A stretch of DNA of 64,000 nt, from assembly GCA_016714535.1 (NCBI GenBank), contig JADKDR010000007.1:124001-188000 (forward strand). The letters are read 5' to 3'. The notes beneath the pieces were generated by a model. The model saw only the letters and a program-made list of their open reading frames with translations. It had not been told where the DNA came from and did not search any database. Both the position numbers and the translations under genes were made by a program. Shown in pieces: positions 1 through 8,665 of the stretch. Source of the DNA: Bacteroidota bacterium (GTDB lineage: Bacteria > Bacteroidota > Bacteroidia > AKYH767-A > OLB10). Position 1 is the stretch's first letter; each line of letters opens with the position of its first letter.

Positions 1-246
1 AATTATGCTATGTATAGTTTAGTTGACAATCAACTGCACGTAGAGTTTGCCTATAGCAACCTTGAACCTATTGCTATTAAAATTATTAATGAGATGGGTC
101 AGTTAATTTACCGGCAAGATGGTATATCTACTGATAGCGGAGTTAATTTAATTTCTGTAAATGCATTATTATCAAACGGAATTTACATTGTAACTATTAG
201 TAACAACACAGAGCAACGAACTTCAAAATTTGTTGTAACCAGATAA
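1..246 (+). CDS. C-terminal end of a T9SS-sorted secreted protein (partial)
   Basis: The frame is open to the left edge, so this is the end of a longer gene. The last 80 or so residues have the pattern of a type A T9SS sorting domain: a hydrophobic strand, the turn around NEMGQLIYRQ, a segment ending in LSNGIYIVTI, and a basic end (SKFVVTR). In this family the domain directs export across the outer membrane and is then removed. The passenger domain lies outside the window, so its function cannot be judged. A strong hairpin follows 15 bases after the stop. Confidence 0.8.
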   Translation, partial: NYAMYSLVDNQLHVEFAYSNLEPIAIKIINEMGQLIYRQDGISTDSGVNLISVNALLSNGIYIVTISNNTEQRTSKFVVTR

Positions 247-260
247 TAGCACAAACGAGA

Positions 261-300
261 AGCGGTGGAGTTGTTTGGGGCAACATCCACCGCTTTATAT
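261..300 (+). terminator. Rho-independent terminator after the T9SS gene
   Basis: The arms at 261-269 and 286-294 pair perfectly over 9 bp, with an inner 4-bp stem (270-273 with 281-284), and are followed by a T-rich tail. It sits just after the stop at 246. Confidence 0.8.
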
Positions 301-643
301 AAAACTACCCTTATTTAGTTTTATCTTTTTAAAAAGCTTCAGCTAACGTACTTTGGTTTAGAATCATTTGCTGAATGATATACCATACTAACGCAAGGCC
401 AGTGCCAATTGTTTTATTGGCATAATCACATTCAGCAAGATTTCATCTATGTTGCAATGGTGTTAAAAAAATAAAACCATAAAAACCTATTCCATTATCA
501 AACAATTACAATTTCTGGCGAGTCATAGTGAAGACTGCGCCAAGGGCCGGTGCCTCGTGAGTAACGCAACATTTTAAGCAAACATATATAGTTGCCGTTA
601 CTGCCTCCTACATATCAGTTGAGATAAGTAGTAGCTATAAATA
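301..643. other. Intergenic region without a supported gene
   Basis: About 340 bases between two terminators. No reading frame of convincing length or composition is present on either strand. A GC-richer patch at roughly 520-575 stands out from the AT-rich surroundings and could belong to a small RNA, but I see no known RNA family signature. Confidence 0.5.
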
Positions 644-671
644 AAAAAGCCGGAAATAATTCCGGCTTTTT
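644..671 (-). terminator. Terminator of the DUF937 gene
   Basis: A perfect 11-bp stem (644-654 with 661-671) with a 6-base loop, flanked by A and T runs. It lies 20 bases past the stop codon of the minus-strand DUF937 gene and can act in both directions. Confidence 0.8.
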
Positions 672-691
672 ATAAGTTCTAATTCTGTAAA

Positions 692-1144
692 TTATTTACC
701 GAACAAGCTAGTAATGTTTCCCAACATGCCTGATAGGCCCGAAGCATTGCCACCTAATGAACTTACAATGCCACCAATATCAAAGCTATTGTCTTTGGGG
801 TCGTTAGTCTTATCAACCAACTTACTCATTACGGTAGGAATTAGTGCGGTTACAATTCCTGAAGCTGCGCTGTTATTAATTCCAAACTTTTGCATCAGGT
901 TATTGGCAACCGTGCCACTTATCGCATTTACAATTGGGTTAGAGCCTGCGCTGCTGCCACCGCCTGAGAATAAACTGGTAATAGAAGATAAATCGCCACC
1001 ACCGATAGCTCCTTTTAGACCTTCCATAATGCCGCTGGTAGCTGTCTCAATTGCCGAGTCATTATGCTCATTGGGTATAGCAGGGTTGTTTACAATGGCA
1101 TCACCAGCGTGTTCTTTTACTAAATTCAATAAACTGTCAAACAT
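692..1144 (-). CDS. DUF937 family protein
   Basis: A 150-residue, glycine- and serine-rich protein without a signal peptide or membrane segment. It has the DUF937 pattern: an N-terminal amphipathic helix (MFDSLLNLVKEHAG), a low-complexity Gly/Ser stretch near residues 58-68, then the typical AVANNLMQKFGIN-like and ASGIVTALIPTVM-like helices. Members are small proteins of unknown role related to YidB. The gene stands alone with its own terminator. A 151-residue frame on the opposite strand over the same bases is a shadow. Confidence 0.75.
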   Translation of the reverse strand: MFDSLLNLVKEHAGDAIVNNPAIPNEHNDSAIETATSGIMEGLKGAIGGGDLSSITSLFSGGGSSAGSNPIVNAISGTVANNLMQKFGINNSAASGIVTALIPTVMSKLVDKTNDPKDNSFDIGGIVSSLGGNASGLSGMLGNITSLFGK

Positions 1145-1183
1145 TTTTTTAATTTTATTAATTGGTTAAACTTTAATTTGGAT

Positions 1184-1951
1184 TCAGGCATTTTCAATAA
1201 TCATACCATCATAGGCAGCTAACACTCCGGAAGGCAAAATATTTTCCAAGTCAGTATGTAAACCCATTTGGTGACTTAGGTGAGTAAGATAAGCACTTTC
1301 AGGATGTAAAATTGAAATAACATCCAACGCCTCAGCTAAGTTAAAATGTGATATATGTTTTTCTTTTCGTAAGGCGTTTAACACAAGGTGCTTTTTGTTC
1401 TTTAATATATCCATTGCCTTTTGCCCTATAAAATTGGCATCGGTAACATATGCAAAATTATCACAAACAAAACCCATCACCGGTAATTGATGATGCAATA
1501 CTTCAATTGGGGTTATACGTATTGAACCAATTTGTATGCTTACAAACGAATTAAGGTCATGCAATTCGATTTGAGGTAAGCCGGGATAATTATTACCATC
1601 AAATGCATATCGAAACTCACGTTTAATTTCTTCTTGCACGCGCTCGTGTGCATACACCTTTACAGTAGTTTTATTTATAAAATTAAAAGCGCGCACATCA
1701 TCTAATCCGGCAAGGTGGTCTTTGTGTTCATGCGTAATAAGAATGGCATCTATTTTTTTTACTTGTGCCCTAAGCATTTGTTGCCTGAAGTCGGGGCCGG
1801 CATCTATGACAACAGTCGTATCATCTTGTTGTAGCAGGGCAGCAGTGCGCAAACGCTTATCACGCGCATCGGCCGATGTGCATACCACACAGTCGCATGC
1901 TATTACAGGTACTCCCTGCGATGTTCCCGTACCAAGCAAAGTTACTTTCAA
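1184..1951 (-). CDS. MBL-fold metallo-hydrolase, PhnP-like
   Basis: A 255-residue cytoplasmic metallo-beta-lactamase-fold enzyme. The dinuclear metal motif THEHKDH is at residues 73-79 (His74, His76, Asp78, His79), with later His residues near HHQLPVMGF and THLSHQMG. An N-terminal Cys cluster (Cys19, Cys21, Cys24) matches the structural zinc site of PhnP-type phosphodiesterases. Related proteins hydrolyse cyclic phosphate or phosphodiester bonds; there is no phosphonate operon here, so the substrate is unknown. The start at 1951 is supported by the standard opening MKVTLLGTGTSQGVP. Confidence 0.85.
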   Translation of the reverse strand: MKVTLLGTGTSQGVPVIACDCVVCTSADARDKRLRTAALLQQDDTTVVIDAGPDFRQQMLRAQVKKIDAILITHEHKDHLAGLDDVRAFNFINKTTVKVYAHERVQEEIKREFRYAFDGNNYPGLPQIELHDLNSFVSIQIGSIRITPIEVLHHQLPVMGFVCDNFAYVTDANFIGQKAMDILKNKKHLVLNALRKEKHISHFNLAEALDVISILHPESAYLTHLSHQMGLHTDLENILPSGVLAAYDGMIIENA

Positions 1952-1986
1952 GAGTTGATAAAATTTTAAGGGAGTAAAATAAACAT

Positions 1987-2223
1987 TTATTCGAGGGGCA
2001 GCAATTCGCCTTCGTTTCTGCCTAAACCCAACAGGTTAATAATTTCAGTTAGCGAAGCAGCTTTACTTTCTATGGGGACAAATTTATTTACCACCACAAC
2101 CTTTTTATGCTCAAGCAAGCAAAAGCCAGTTTTGAAATTACCCTTTTCGTATCGAACCGCATAGCCGCCTTCTACCAGTACTTCTTCGAGTTTATTTATG
2201 GTAGACTGAGTTATCTTTGACAT
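1987..2223 (-). CDS. Small conserved hypothetical protein
   Basis: A 78-residue charged protein with an amphipathic N-terminal helix (STINKLEEVLVEGGYAVRYEKG) followed by a strand-rich part ending in a LLGLGRNEGELLPLE tail. No signal peptide, membrane segment or catalytic motif is visible. It lies 35 bases upstream of the MBL-fold gene on the same strand, so the two are probably co-transcribed. I recognise it only as the type of short soluble protein often found in Bacteroidota, and assign no function. Confidence 0.6.
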   Translation of the reverse strand: MSKITQSTINKLEEVLVEGGYAVRYEKGNFKTGFCLLEHKKVVVVNKFVPIESKAASLTEIINLLGLGRNEGELLPLE

Positions 2224-2297
2224 TGCTATTTTGATTTTTGTTGCAATTATAACGAAAGTAAAAATGCAAGTTGGTTTTGTTGAAAATATTATTCCGG

Positions 2298-3191
2298 CTA
2301 TACTTGCTTAGGTATAGTTAATATCTCATCTACATGCTTTTGTATATTGCTGGCTATAAGCATGGTTGGCAGGTCGTTTGGGTCGCCTCCAAACGGGTCT
2401 TCAATTTTTTCGGCCATCAGCTCCAGGCTGGACAAAATGTAAAAAATGAAACAAACTAACGGCACCATCAAATAGCCTAATGTGAATACAAATCCAAAAG
2501 GCATAGTCATTACATAAAAGAAAATAAATTTCTTTATAAAGACACTATAGGAATAAGGAATGGGGGTATTCTTTATACGCTCGCAGGCACCACATATATC
2601 GGCAAACGATTGCAACTCATTATTGAGAAGTATTAATTGATTGCCCGAAATTTTGTTATCGGTGTATAAGCGGTTTACTCTGCGAATGAGCATGGCAGCT
2701 ACCTGATTTGGCACATGTTTATCAAATTTTATCCGGTTACGAAAAATTTCATCTTCGAATAACTCGAGGCGGGTACTTTCCTTATTTAAGTGCCTGGCAA
2801 GCACGGTAGCAAATGCCGGAATTAGTATTTTAAAATAATTGCGATTGACGTAGTCTTCTTTACTCAAAAATGCACCAAGTTTCATTGCAAGGTTTCGCGC
2901 GTTATTTACCAACGAGCCCCAAAGTTTGCGCCCCTCCCACCACCTATCGTATGCCGTGTTTGTGCGAAATACCAGCAGCATACCTATTACAAAACTGGTA
3001 AGGGTGTGCAACAAAGGAAGGTTTTTTAACCGACTAGCATCTGAAAGTTCCCATACTTCCATCTCAAGCACGGCAATTAGGGTACTGAAAATAGCTATCG
3101 TTATAATTAAAGGAAATAATTGCCTTAATGTATCAGATTTATGAAAACGAAAAATAAAGGTGAACCAATCGCGTGGGTTGTAGCTAATCAT
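2298..3191 (-). CDS. Bestrophin family ion channel
   Basis: A 297-residue membrane protein. It begins with the bestrophin opening YNPRDWFTFIFRFHKSDTLRQL, followed by two membrane segments (about residues 26-46 and 62-80) and the family signature of a segment rich in FRTNTAYDRWWEGRKLWGSL near residue 80. A second membrane pair lies around residues 215-250, and the acidic ED-PFGGDPNDLP segment is near the C-terminus. Prokaryotic members are pentameric anion or cation channels of the inner membrane. No partner gene is evident; apaG lies 25 bases upstream on the same strand. Confidence 0.9.
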   Translation of the reverse strand: MISYNPRDWFTFIFRFHKSDTLRQLFPLIITIAIFSTLIAVLEMEVWELSDASRLKNLPLLHTLTSFVIGMLLVFRTNTAYDRWWEGRKLWGSLVNNARNLAMKLGAFLSKEDYVNRNYFKILIPAFATVLARHLNKESTRLELFEDEIFRNRIKFDKHVPNQVAAMLIRRVNRLYTDNKISGNQLILLNNELQSFADICGACERIKNTPIPYSYSVFIKKFIFFYVMTMPFGFVFTLGYLMVPLVCFIFYILSSLELMAEKIEDPFGGDPNDLPTMLIASNIQKHVDEILTIPKQV

Positions 3192-3215
3192 ATATAATTA
3201 AGTGTAACGTAAAAA

Positions 3216-3608
3216 TCAATTCAGTTTAAATGGCGCGACCATTATAAATTCAGGAATTTTTACATCAAAAAAATCGGAGGTGTTTAAATTTTCCATACGA
3301 TAGTTACCATACATTTTTCCGATTTCGTAAAATAAATTGCAGCCACTGGTGTACTGATATTTTTTTCCGGGATAAATAACCGGCTGCTCCCCTACTACAC
3401 CTTCGCCTTCAACCTCGCGCTTGCGGCCATCGGCATCAATAATACTCCAATGCCTCCTGCGCAAGCACACAGTATCTTCGCTTATATTCTCAATAGTAAT
3501 GCGGTAAGCAAATACAAACTGATGTATGCGGGCATTGCTTTGTGCCGGTTGAAAAAATGTCTCTACGCTTACTTTAATTCCTCTTGTAAGTGCTGCTATC
3601 ATAAACAC
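3216..3608 (-). CDS. apaG: ApaG domain protein
   Basis: A 130-residue single-domain beta-sandwich protein. The ApaG signatures are visible: ITIENISEDTVCLRRRHWSIIDADG at residues 36-60, then GEGVVGEQPVIYPGKKYQYTSGC. The length matches the family (about 125-130 residues). In other bacteria ApaG is linked to cobalt/magnesium resistance and to diadenosine tetraphosphate metabolism, but the biochemical role is not settled. A start two codons downstream (MIAALTRG) is also possible. Co-oriented with purC upstream and bestrophin downstream. Confidence 0.9.
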   Translation of the reverse strand: MFMIAALTRGIKVSVETFFQPAQSNARIHQFVFAYRITIENISEDTVCLRRRHWSIIDADGRKREVEGEGVVGEQPVIYPGKKYQYTSGCNLFYEIGKMYGNYRMENLNTSDFFDVKIPEFIMVAPFKLN

Positions 3609-3696
3609 TTAGGTTATTAGTTGCGTCCAAATATAAAGTGAAATATATTACTCCAACAACTATCTGTCAATTCCTTTTGATATTTTTTTATCATTT

Positions 3697-4641
3697 TTAG
3701 GATAATCGCTTTAATGCATCCATAACATTGGCTTCTATGGCTGTATGCCACTGGGTATAATCCCTTGGCTGAAGTAACTGCCCGGTAATGGTTTGGTATA
3801 GTTTTATATAACGAGCCGATACTTCGTTGCATACAGCATCTGTCATTGTTGGTATGGTTTGGCCTTGCAGGCCCTGAAACTCATTTGCAATTAACCATTG
3901 GCGTAAAAATTCCTTAGACAATTGCTCTTGAATTTCGCCTTTGCTTTGTCGGTCTTCATATCCGGCTTTATAAAAATAACGCGATGAGTCGGGTGTATGA
4001 ATTTCATCCATTAATAATATCTGATTATTGAGAATGCCAAACTCATATTTGGTATCAACCAACAATAATCCCTGTTGCTGTGCCATACGGCTTCCAAGCT
4101 CAAATAAATTTAACGCATAGGCTTCCAATTGCTCGTATTGTTGTTTGGTTGCTAACTGCTTCCTGATTATTTCATCTGCCGAAATATCCTGATCGTGACC
4201 ATGATTGCTTTTAGTTGTAGGAGTAATAATGGGCCTTGGCAATCTATCGTTTTCTCTTAACCCTTCGGGCAAAGCCACTCCACACAAAGTGCGTAAGCCA
4301 CTTTGATAGGTGCGCCATGCATGACCTGCCAGATAACCGCGCACCACCATTTCTATTTTAAATGGTTTGCACTTGTATCCAATGGCCACATTAGGGTCAG
4401 GGCTTTCTATTAACCAGTTAGGCACTAGTGGCTTGCTTGCATTTAAAAAATAAGTGGCCGTTTGATTTAATACTTGACCTTTGTAGGCAATAGCTCGCGG
4501 CAATATCACATCAAATGCACTAATGCGGTCGCTTGCTATCATAATTAACATGTCACCTATACTATATACGTCACGCACTTTGCCGTGATACACCGTTTGA
4601 TCTTTATCAAATATAAAATTGGTCTTGGTAATTAGTTCCAT
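3697..4641 (-). CDS. purC: Phosphoribosylaminoimidazole-succinocarboxamide synthase
   Basis: A 314-residue SAICAR synthetase, an ATP-dependent ligase joining aspartate to CAIR in purine synthesis. Motifs in order are GKVRDVY near residue 20, ASDRISAFDV near 36-45, RGYLAGHAW near 102-110, LLVDTKYEFG near 197-206 and MDEIHTPDSSRY near 214-225. It is longer than the roughly 240-residue form common in other bacteria and matches the long form of Bacteroidota and yeast. It starts 2 bases after the phoH stop codon, so the two genes form one transcription unit with phoH first. Confidence 0.95.
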   Translation of the reverse strand: MELITKTNFIFDKDQTVYHGKVRDVYSIGDMLIMIASDRISAFDVILPRAIAYKGQVLNQTATYFLNASKPLVPNWLIESPDPNVAIGYKCKPFKIEMVVRGYLAGHAWRTYQSGLRTLCGVALPEGLRENDRLPRPIITPTTKSNHGHDQDISADEIIRKQLATKQQYEQLEAYALNLFELGSRMAQQQGLLLVDTKYEFGILNNQILLMDEIHTPDSSRYFYKAGYEDRQSKGEIQEQLSKEFLRQWLIANEFQGLQGQTIPTMTDAVCNEVSARYIKLYQTITGQLLQPRDYTQWHTAIEANVMDALKRLS

Positions 4642-4642
4642 C

Positions 4643-5602
4643 CTACTTTTCGTTATTAGTTTTTCCGTACGCCATTATTATTTGTTTAACCAGACGATGC
4701 CGCACAACATCCTGTTCATTCAAATAAATTACATCTATGCCTTTTATTCCTTGCAGCAATTGCAATGCTTGTACAAGACCACTTGGCTGGTTGCGGGGCA
4801 AATCAATTTGGGTAGTGTCGCCAGTGACTATAAACTTAGCAGATGGCCCCATGCGTGTTAAAAACATTTTGAGTTGCGACTGGGTAGCATTTTGTGCTTC
4901 GTCAAGTATAACAAAAGCATTATCGAGGGTGCGACCCCGCATAAAAGCCAGCGGTGCTACTTCTATAATTCCATTTTCGATCATGGACTTCAGTTTTTCG
5001 CCCGGAATCATATCAAACAAAGCATCGTAAAGTGGACGCAGGTAAGGGTCAATTTTTTCTTTTAAATCGCCAGGTAAAAAACCAAGGTTTTCGCCCGCCT
5101 CTACTGCCGGCCGGCAAAGAACAATTCTGCGTATTTCCTTATTCTTTAATGCACGTACGGCTAATGCAACAGCGGTATATGTTTTTCCTGTACCTGCAGG
5201 GCCTATGGCAAACACAATATCATTAACCTCATTGCTTTCTACCATACGCATTTGGTTTGCCGTTCGCGCCTTTACAACCAAACCATTGGGTCCATATACC
5301 AGCACATGACTACCGTTGGTCATCTGCTTTGCCGTGCCAGCTTTTGCATCATCGCCAACCCAGTCGCCATCGTTCGGCTCAAGCACCACACTGCCGGTTT
5401 GTTGGTACAATTTAAGCCACCCTTCAATTTCCTTGATGCATGCCTCGGCAAGGGCATCTTCTCCCAAAATGCGCAATTCATTTCCACGGGCTATAATTTT
5501 TAATGCTGGAAATTTGTTTCGCAACAGCGTTAGGTTGCTATCGTTGCTGCCATAAAAGTCTACAGGGTTGTCAAGGTCAATGGTAAGTGTATGTTCGGCC
5601 AT
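4643..5602 (-). CDS. phoH: PhoH family ATPase
   Basis: A 319-residue cytoplasmic ATPase of the PhoH/YbeZ type. An N-terminal KH-like region (residues 1-90) precedes the Walker A motif GPAGTGKT at 134-141. Then come CRPAVEAGENLGFLPGDLKEK, the Walker B motif VILDEAQN near residue 230, and the sensor segment FIVTGDTTQIDLPR. YbeZ-type proteins work with the endonuclease YbeY in rRNA processing; ybeY is not in the window. Directly upstream of purC and probably transcribed with it. Confidence 0.92.
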   Translation of the reverse strand: MAEHTLTIDLDNPVDFYGSNDSNLTLLRNKFPALKIIARGNELRILGEDALAEACIKEIEGWLKLYQQTGSVVLEPNDGDWVGDDAKAGTAKQMTNGSHVLVYGPNGLVVKARTANQMRMVESNEVNDIVFAIGPAGTGKTYTAVALAVRALKNKEIRRIVLCRPAVEAGENLGFLPGDLKEKIDPYLRPLYDALFDMIPGEKLKSMIENGIIEVAPLAFMRGRTLDNAFVILDEAQNATQSQLKMFLTRMGPSAKFIVTGDTTQIDLPRNQPSGLVQALQLLQGIKGIDVIYLNEQDVVRHRLVKQIIMAYGKTNNEK

Positions 5603-5846
5603 TTAGTGCGTTTAATGGATAATTGCTTTTGTTTTTTAAAGTATATATCGGTTTTTCATTTTCAGGCATTTTATTTTTAGCCTATCGTATTACTTCTTCA
5701 TTTAAGAACCAATGTCCGCAAAGGAATAAAGATAGAATCAAAATGGAAATGGATATAAATTAAAATGACTAACAAAAAATTGAATCCTGTTAACAACAAT
5801 ACTAAAAAATTAGGAGGGAGTAAAACAAAAAACTGAATGGGTCATT

Positions 5847-5854
5847 TATCTTTG
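5847..5854 (+). promoter_or_regulatory. -7 promoter box upstream of SAM hydrolase gene
   Basis: TATCTTTG matches the Bacteroidota -7 consensus TAnnTTTG exactly. It is 20 bases upstream of the ATG at 5874, giving a very short leader. No clear -33 TTG is present. Confidence 0.5.
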
Positions 5855-5873
5855 GCGGCATTGCTTTTAAATA

Positions 5874-6671
5874 ATGTCATCCATTATCACATTAACTTCC
5901 GACTGGGGTACCGATGATTATTTTGTGGCTGCCTTCAAAGGACAGTTGTTGCGTTTTGTACCCTCAGCCACGGTAATCGATATTTCGCATCATATCAATC
6001 CGTTTGATATAATGCATGCTGCATATATTCTTCGAAACTCGTATAAGTTCTTTGCAGACAATACCATTCACCTGATTGGTGTAGATTGTATACGAGTAAA
6101 AACGGTGGATGCTGCAGGAAATTTTCCTCGGAGAATTGTTGCGGTAGAAAAAAATAATCAAATTTTTATTGGCCCCGATAGTGGCCTTTTTAATAATTTA
6201 TTTACTGACGGATATGATTATGCTTATGAAATGATATCGTACCGTGAGTTAAACCGACTTAAGCTAAACGAATTTTTCATATCATGCTGTTATAAACTAT
6301 TGCGAGGCGAAAAATTAATCGAAATAGGCAATATCACTGATAGCCTGATGATTTCTTATCCTCGCACTCCAAGTCGCACTGGTGATGGTATTGCCGGTCA
6401 TGTAGAATTTATTGACCGCTTTGGAAATGCGATAACCAATATTTCGCAACGTTTTTTTGAGGAGAACTGTAACGAAAGGGAATTCGAATTATTTATTAAT
6501 TCGAAAATTTCGATCAATAAATTTTCGCAGTATTATGATGAGGAGGAAACGGGCGAGGTTGTAGCAATGTGGAATAGTTCCGGAGTGCTTGAACTAGCTT
6601 TAAACACCGGAAGAATGGATAAACTGATTGGCCTTAAAAAAGACTCTACCATTCGTATCGTATTCAAATGA
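5874..6671 (+). CDS. SAM hydroxide adenosyltransferase (DUF62 family)
   Basis: A 265-residue protein of the family that includes fluorinases and chlorinases. Its bacterial members mostly use water or hydroxide to split S-adenosylmethionine into adenosine and methionine. The opening ITLTSDWGTDDYFVAAFKG, the segment DISHHINPFD, GPDSGLF near residue 102, and the C-terminal HVEFIDRFGNAITNIS are the family blocks. The last block suggests the hydroxide-using type, not a halogenase; this is inference. Its stop overlaps the start of the next gene by 4 bases (ATGA), so the two are translationally coupled. Confidence 0.88.
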   Translation: MSSIITLTSDWGTDDYFVAAFKGQLLRFVPSATVIDISHHINPFDIMHAAYILRNSYKFFADNTIHLIGVDCIRVKTVDAAGNFPRRIVAVEKNNQIFIGPDSGLFNNLFTDGYDYAYEMISYRELNRLKLNEFFISCCYKLLRGEKLIEIGNITDSLMISYPRTPSRTGDGIAGHVEFIDRFGNAITNISQRFFEENCNEREFELFINSKISINKFSQYYDEEETGEVVAMWNSSGVLELALNTGRMDKLIGLKKDSTIRIVFK

Positions 6672-6955
6672 TTGTACGTGTAGTTAAATTAACCATACAG
6701 CCACAGTTGCTTACACAGTTTCTGGATATTTATCTTCAGTCGCAAGAAAATATTAAACACTTTGAAGGGTGTGTGGAGTTAAATGTTTTTCATGACTATG
6801 AAAAACCAAATATACTTTTTACCATAAGTAAGTGGGAGCATGTAAACCATCTTGAAGCTTATCGTAATTCGCCCTTCTTTAAAAAAGTGTGGACTGCCGT
6901 AAAACCCATGTTTGCAGCACCGGCTATAGCTAATACGCTAACGTCCTTTAGCTAA
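6668..6955 (+). CDS. Antibiotic biosynthesis monooxygenase (ABM) domain protein
   Basis: A 95-residue ferredoxin-like alpha/beta barrel protein of the ABM superfamily. It opens with MIVRVVKLTIQPQ, has the central FEGCVELNVFHDYEKPN and TISKWEHVNHLEAYRNSPFF blocks, and ends in the final helix. Such small proteins include cofactor-free monooxygenases and heme-degrading relatives, so the substrate cannot be deduced. The start overlaps the SAM hydrolase stop by 4 bases. It converges with the TPR protein gene, leaving 2 bases between the two. Confidence 0.8.
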   Translation: MIVRVVKLTIQPQLLTQFLDIYLQSQENIKHFEGCVELNVFHDYEKPNILFTISKWEHVNHLEAYRNSPFFKKVWTAVKPMFAAPAIANTLTSFS

Positions 6956-6957
6956 AT

Positions 6958-8658
6958 TTACCTGCATAAGTCATCGAATAATTTTTGTGCCTGCGTATAG
7001 TGTAGCTCCAGACTCATTCTTAAATACCGGCATGCTTCGGCAGTATTTTGTTGCCCATGCCAATATAAGCTTAGGTTATAGTACACCTCCGGATTGTTTG
7101 GTTTTAGTTCAAGCGACTTGGTATAGTCCTTTAGCGCCTCTTGTGGTTTGCCCATAATGCTCAATGCCTGTCCACGCTTGTTGTAGGCCTCTGCATAATC
7201 TTTCTTTAATGCAATAGAACGGTTCAAATCAGTGTATGCATCTTGTATGCGGTTAAGCTGTCCACGACAATTACCGCGGTTAAACCATGCCTGCGCATAT
7301 TCTCCATTTGCATTAATTGAAGAAGTAAAATGCTTTTCGGCCTCTTCAATCATGCCCAACTTGTAGCAAGCATCGCCCAGATTATTTAGCGCAAGTCCTG
7401 CTGTTGGATATTTTTGCGTAGCATCTGTCCATAGTGTAATACTATCTTTCCAAACTGCACAACGATTGTAGGTAAGCACCGCAAATACTATTGCAGCCAA
7501 CATGGTGGTTGCAACAAATAGTTGTTTTGATAAATACTTATGCAGCAAATAAAAGAGCACCAGATAAACAGCAACAGATGAAATGTAGGTGTATCGCTCG
7601 CTGAATATGGTAGGCCCTACCGGTATTAACATCAACACCAAAGCCAAGGTAGCTACAAAGAAGCCAATGCTGAAAGAAATTAGTTTTTCCTTTTTATAAA
7701 AATAAAAAAACAAAAACGCCAACACCACCGGGAACAAAGCTGCTATGTAATAGTATGCGGCAATACCTCCTTCATCTTTTACAGGATAAGGATAAAAGCT
7801 AGATTGCATAAAGGGAATAATACTTTTAACAGCGTACATCATTAAGTTGTGCGAGGCAAAAAATATACGATCAACAAAACTGTATTTATTGGTAGTATCA
7901 ATGCTACCTTCGCTGGCAGAGGCCTGTACCGATATCAAACCAAAAACAATGGAAAGTGCAACAAAAAAAACTTTGTCTAGAATCATCTTAATATCGGGCT
8001 TGCGCGTGTAGTAAATGTCAAGCAAAACCATTATCGGCACAAATGATACTGCCATTGCTTTGCTCATTACTGCTAATAAAAAGAATATGCAGGTTAGCAG
8101 GTATTGCCTGGCTATGCTTCCGGCATTTAAATAATTGATATACGATATACACGCTGCAAAAAAGAAAATTGCATATAGCAGATCTTTGCGTTCACTGGCC
8201 CAGCATACTGACTCGGTGCGCATGGGCGACAAAGCAAAAGCTGCAGCTACGGCAAGTGCTACATAATCGTGTATGTTAAGTTTTTTAATAAAATAAAAAA
8301 CCAAAACCACAGCAATCAAGTGCATGAGCATACTAACCAAATGGTATCCCTTTGGGCTAAGGCCAAACATACTATATTCAATTGCATACGATAGAATATG
8401 AAGTGGTTGATAGTTTGCAAAATAGGGTTTCGAAAAAATGGTCTTGATATTTTCTGCACTTAATTCACGTATGAGCGGATTATCATTAATATAGGTAGGG
8501 TCGTCCCAATTGGTCAGTTCATTTTTGAGCGAAGGCATAAAAGCAATAAAAGTGCACACCAATAATATGCCTAATAGCCAGGTAACCGATGATGCTGAAT
8601 TTTTAGCAGTAGTTGCAGCAACCTTGGGTTTCTGCACTTTCTTTATTTCCTTCTTCAT
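6958..8658 (-). CDS. Polytopic membrane protein with C-terminal TPRs (TMTC-like)
   Basis: A 566-residue protein. After a basic Lys-rich N-terminus there are about ten to eleven membrane segments (residues 25-400), with the luminal-loop motif LTNWDDPTYINDNP near residue 48, SAENIKTIFSKPYFANYQPLH, and the later PTIFSERYTYISS. Four TPR units follow at about residues 420-560. The layout resembles TMTC/GT-C type membrane glycosyltransferases, whose acidic first-loop motif is catalytic. A role in glycosylating exported proteins is an inference. OsmC lies 7 bases upstream on the same strand. Confidence 0.8.
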   Translation of the reverse strand: MKKEIKKVQKPKVAATTAKNSASSVTWLLGILLVCTFIAFMPSLKNELTNWDDPTYINDNPLIRELSAENIKTIFSKPYFANYQPLHILSYAIEYSMFGLSPKGYHLVSMLMHLIAVVLVFYFIKKLNIHDYVALAVAAAFALSPMRTESVCWASERKDLLYAIFFFAACISYINYLNAGSIARQYLLTCIFFLLAVMSKAMAVSFVPIMVLLDIYYTRKPDIKMILDKVFFVALSIVFGLISVQASASEGSIDTTNKYSFVDRIFFASHNLMMYAVKSIIPFMQSSFYPYPVKDEGGIAAYYYIAALFPVVLAFLFFYFYKKEKLISFSIGFFVATLALVLMLIPVGPTIFSERYTYISSVAVYLVLFYLLHKYLSKQLFVATTMLAAIVFAVLTYNRCAVWKDSITLWTDATQKYPTAGLALNNLGDACYKLGMIEEAEKHFTSSINANGEYAQAWFNRGNCRGQLNRIQDAYTDLNRSIALKKDYAEAYNKRGQALSIMGKPQEALKDYTKSLELKPNNPEVYYNLSLYWHGQQNTAEACRYLRMSLELHYTQAQKLFDDLCR

Positions 8659-8665
8659 TAAAACA

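Noticed and set aside
714..1169. A 151-residue plus-strand frame opposite the DUF937 gene.
   Set aside because: Its leucine/proline-rich composition is the mirror of the Gly/Ser-rich minus-strand gene; it has no start context or family signature.
5765..5836. A 23-codon plus-strand frame (MTNKKLNPV... with LGGSKTKN) resembling a RiPP precursor with a Gly-Gly site.
   Set aside because: No modification, peptidase or transporter gene is near, the composition is Asn/Lys-rich as expected by chance in AT-rich DNA, and it lies upstream of the promoter box at 5847.
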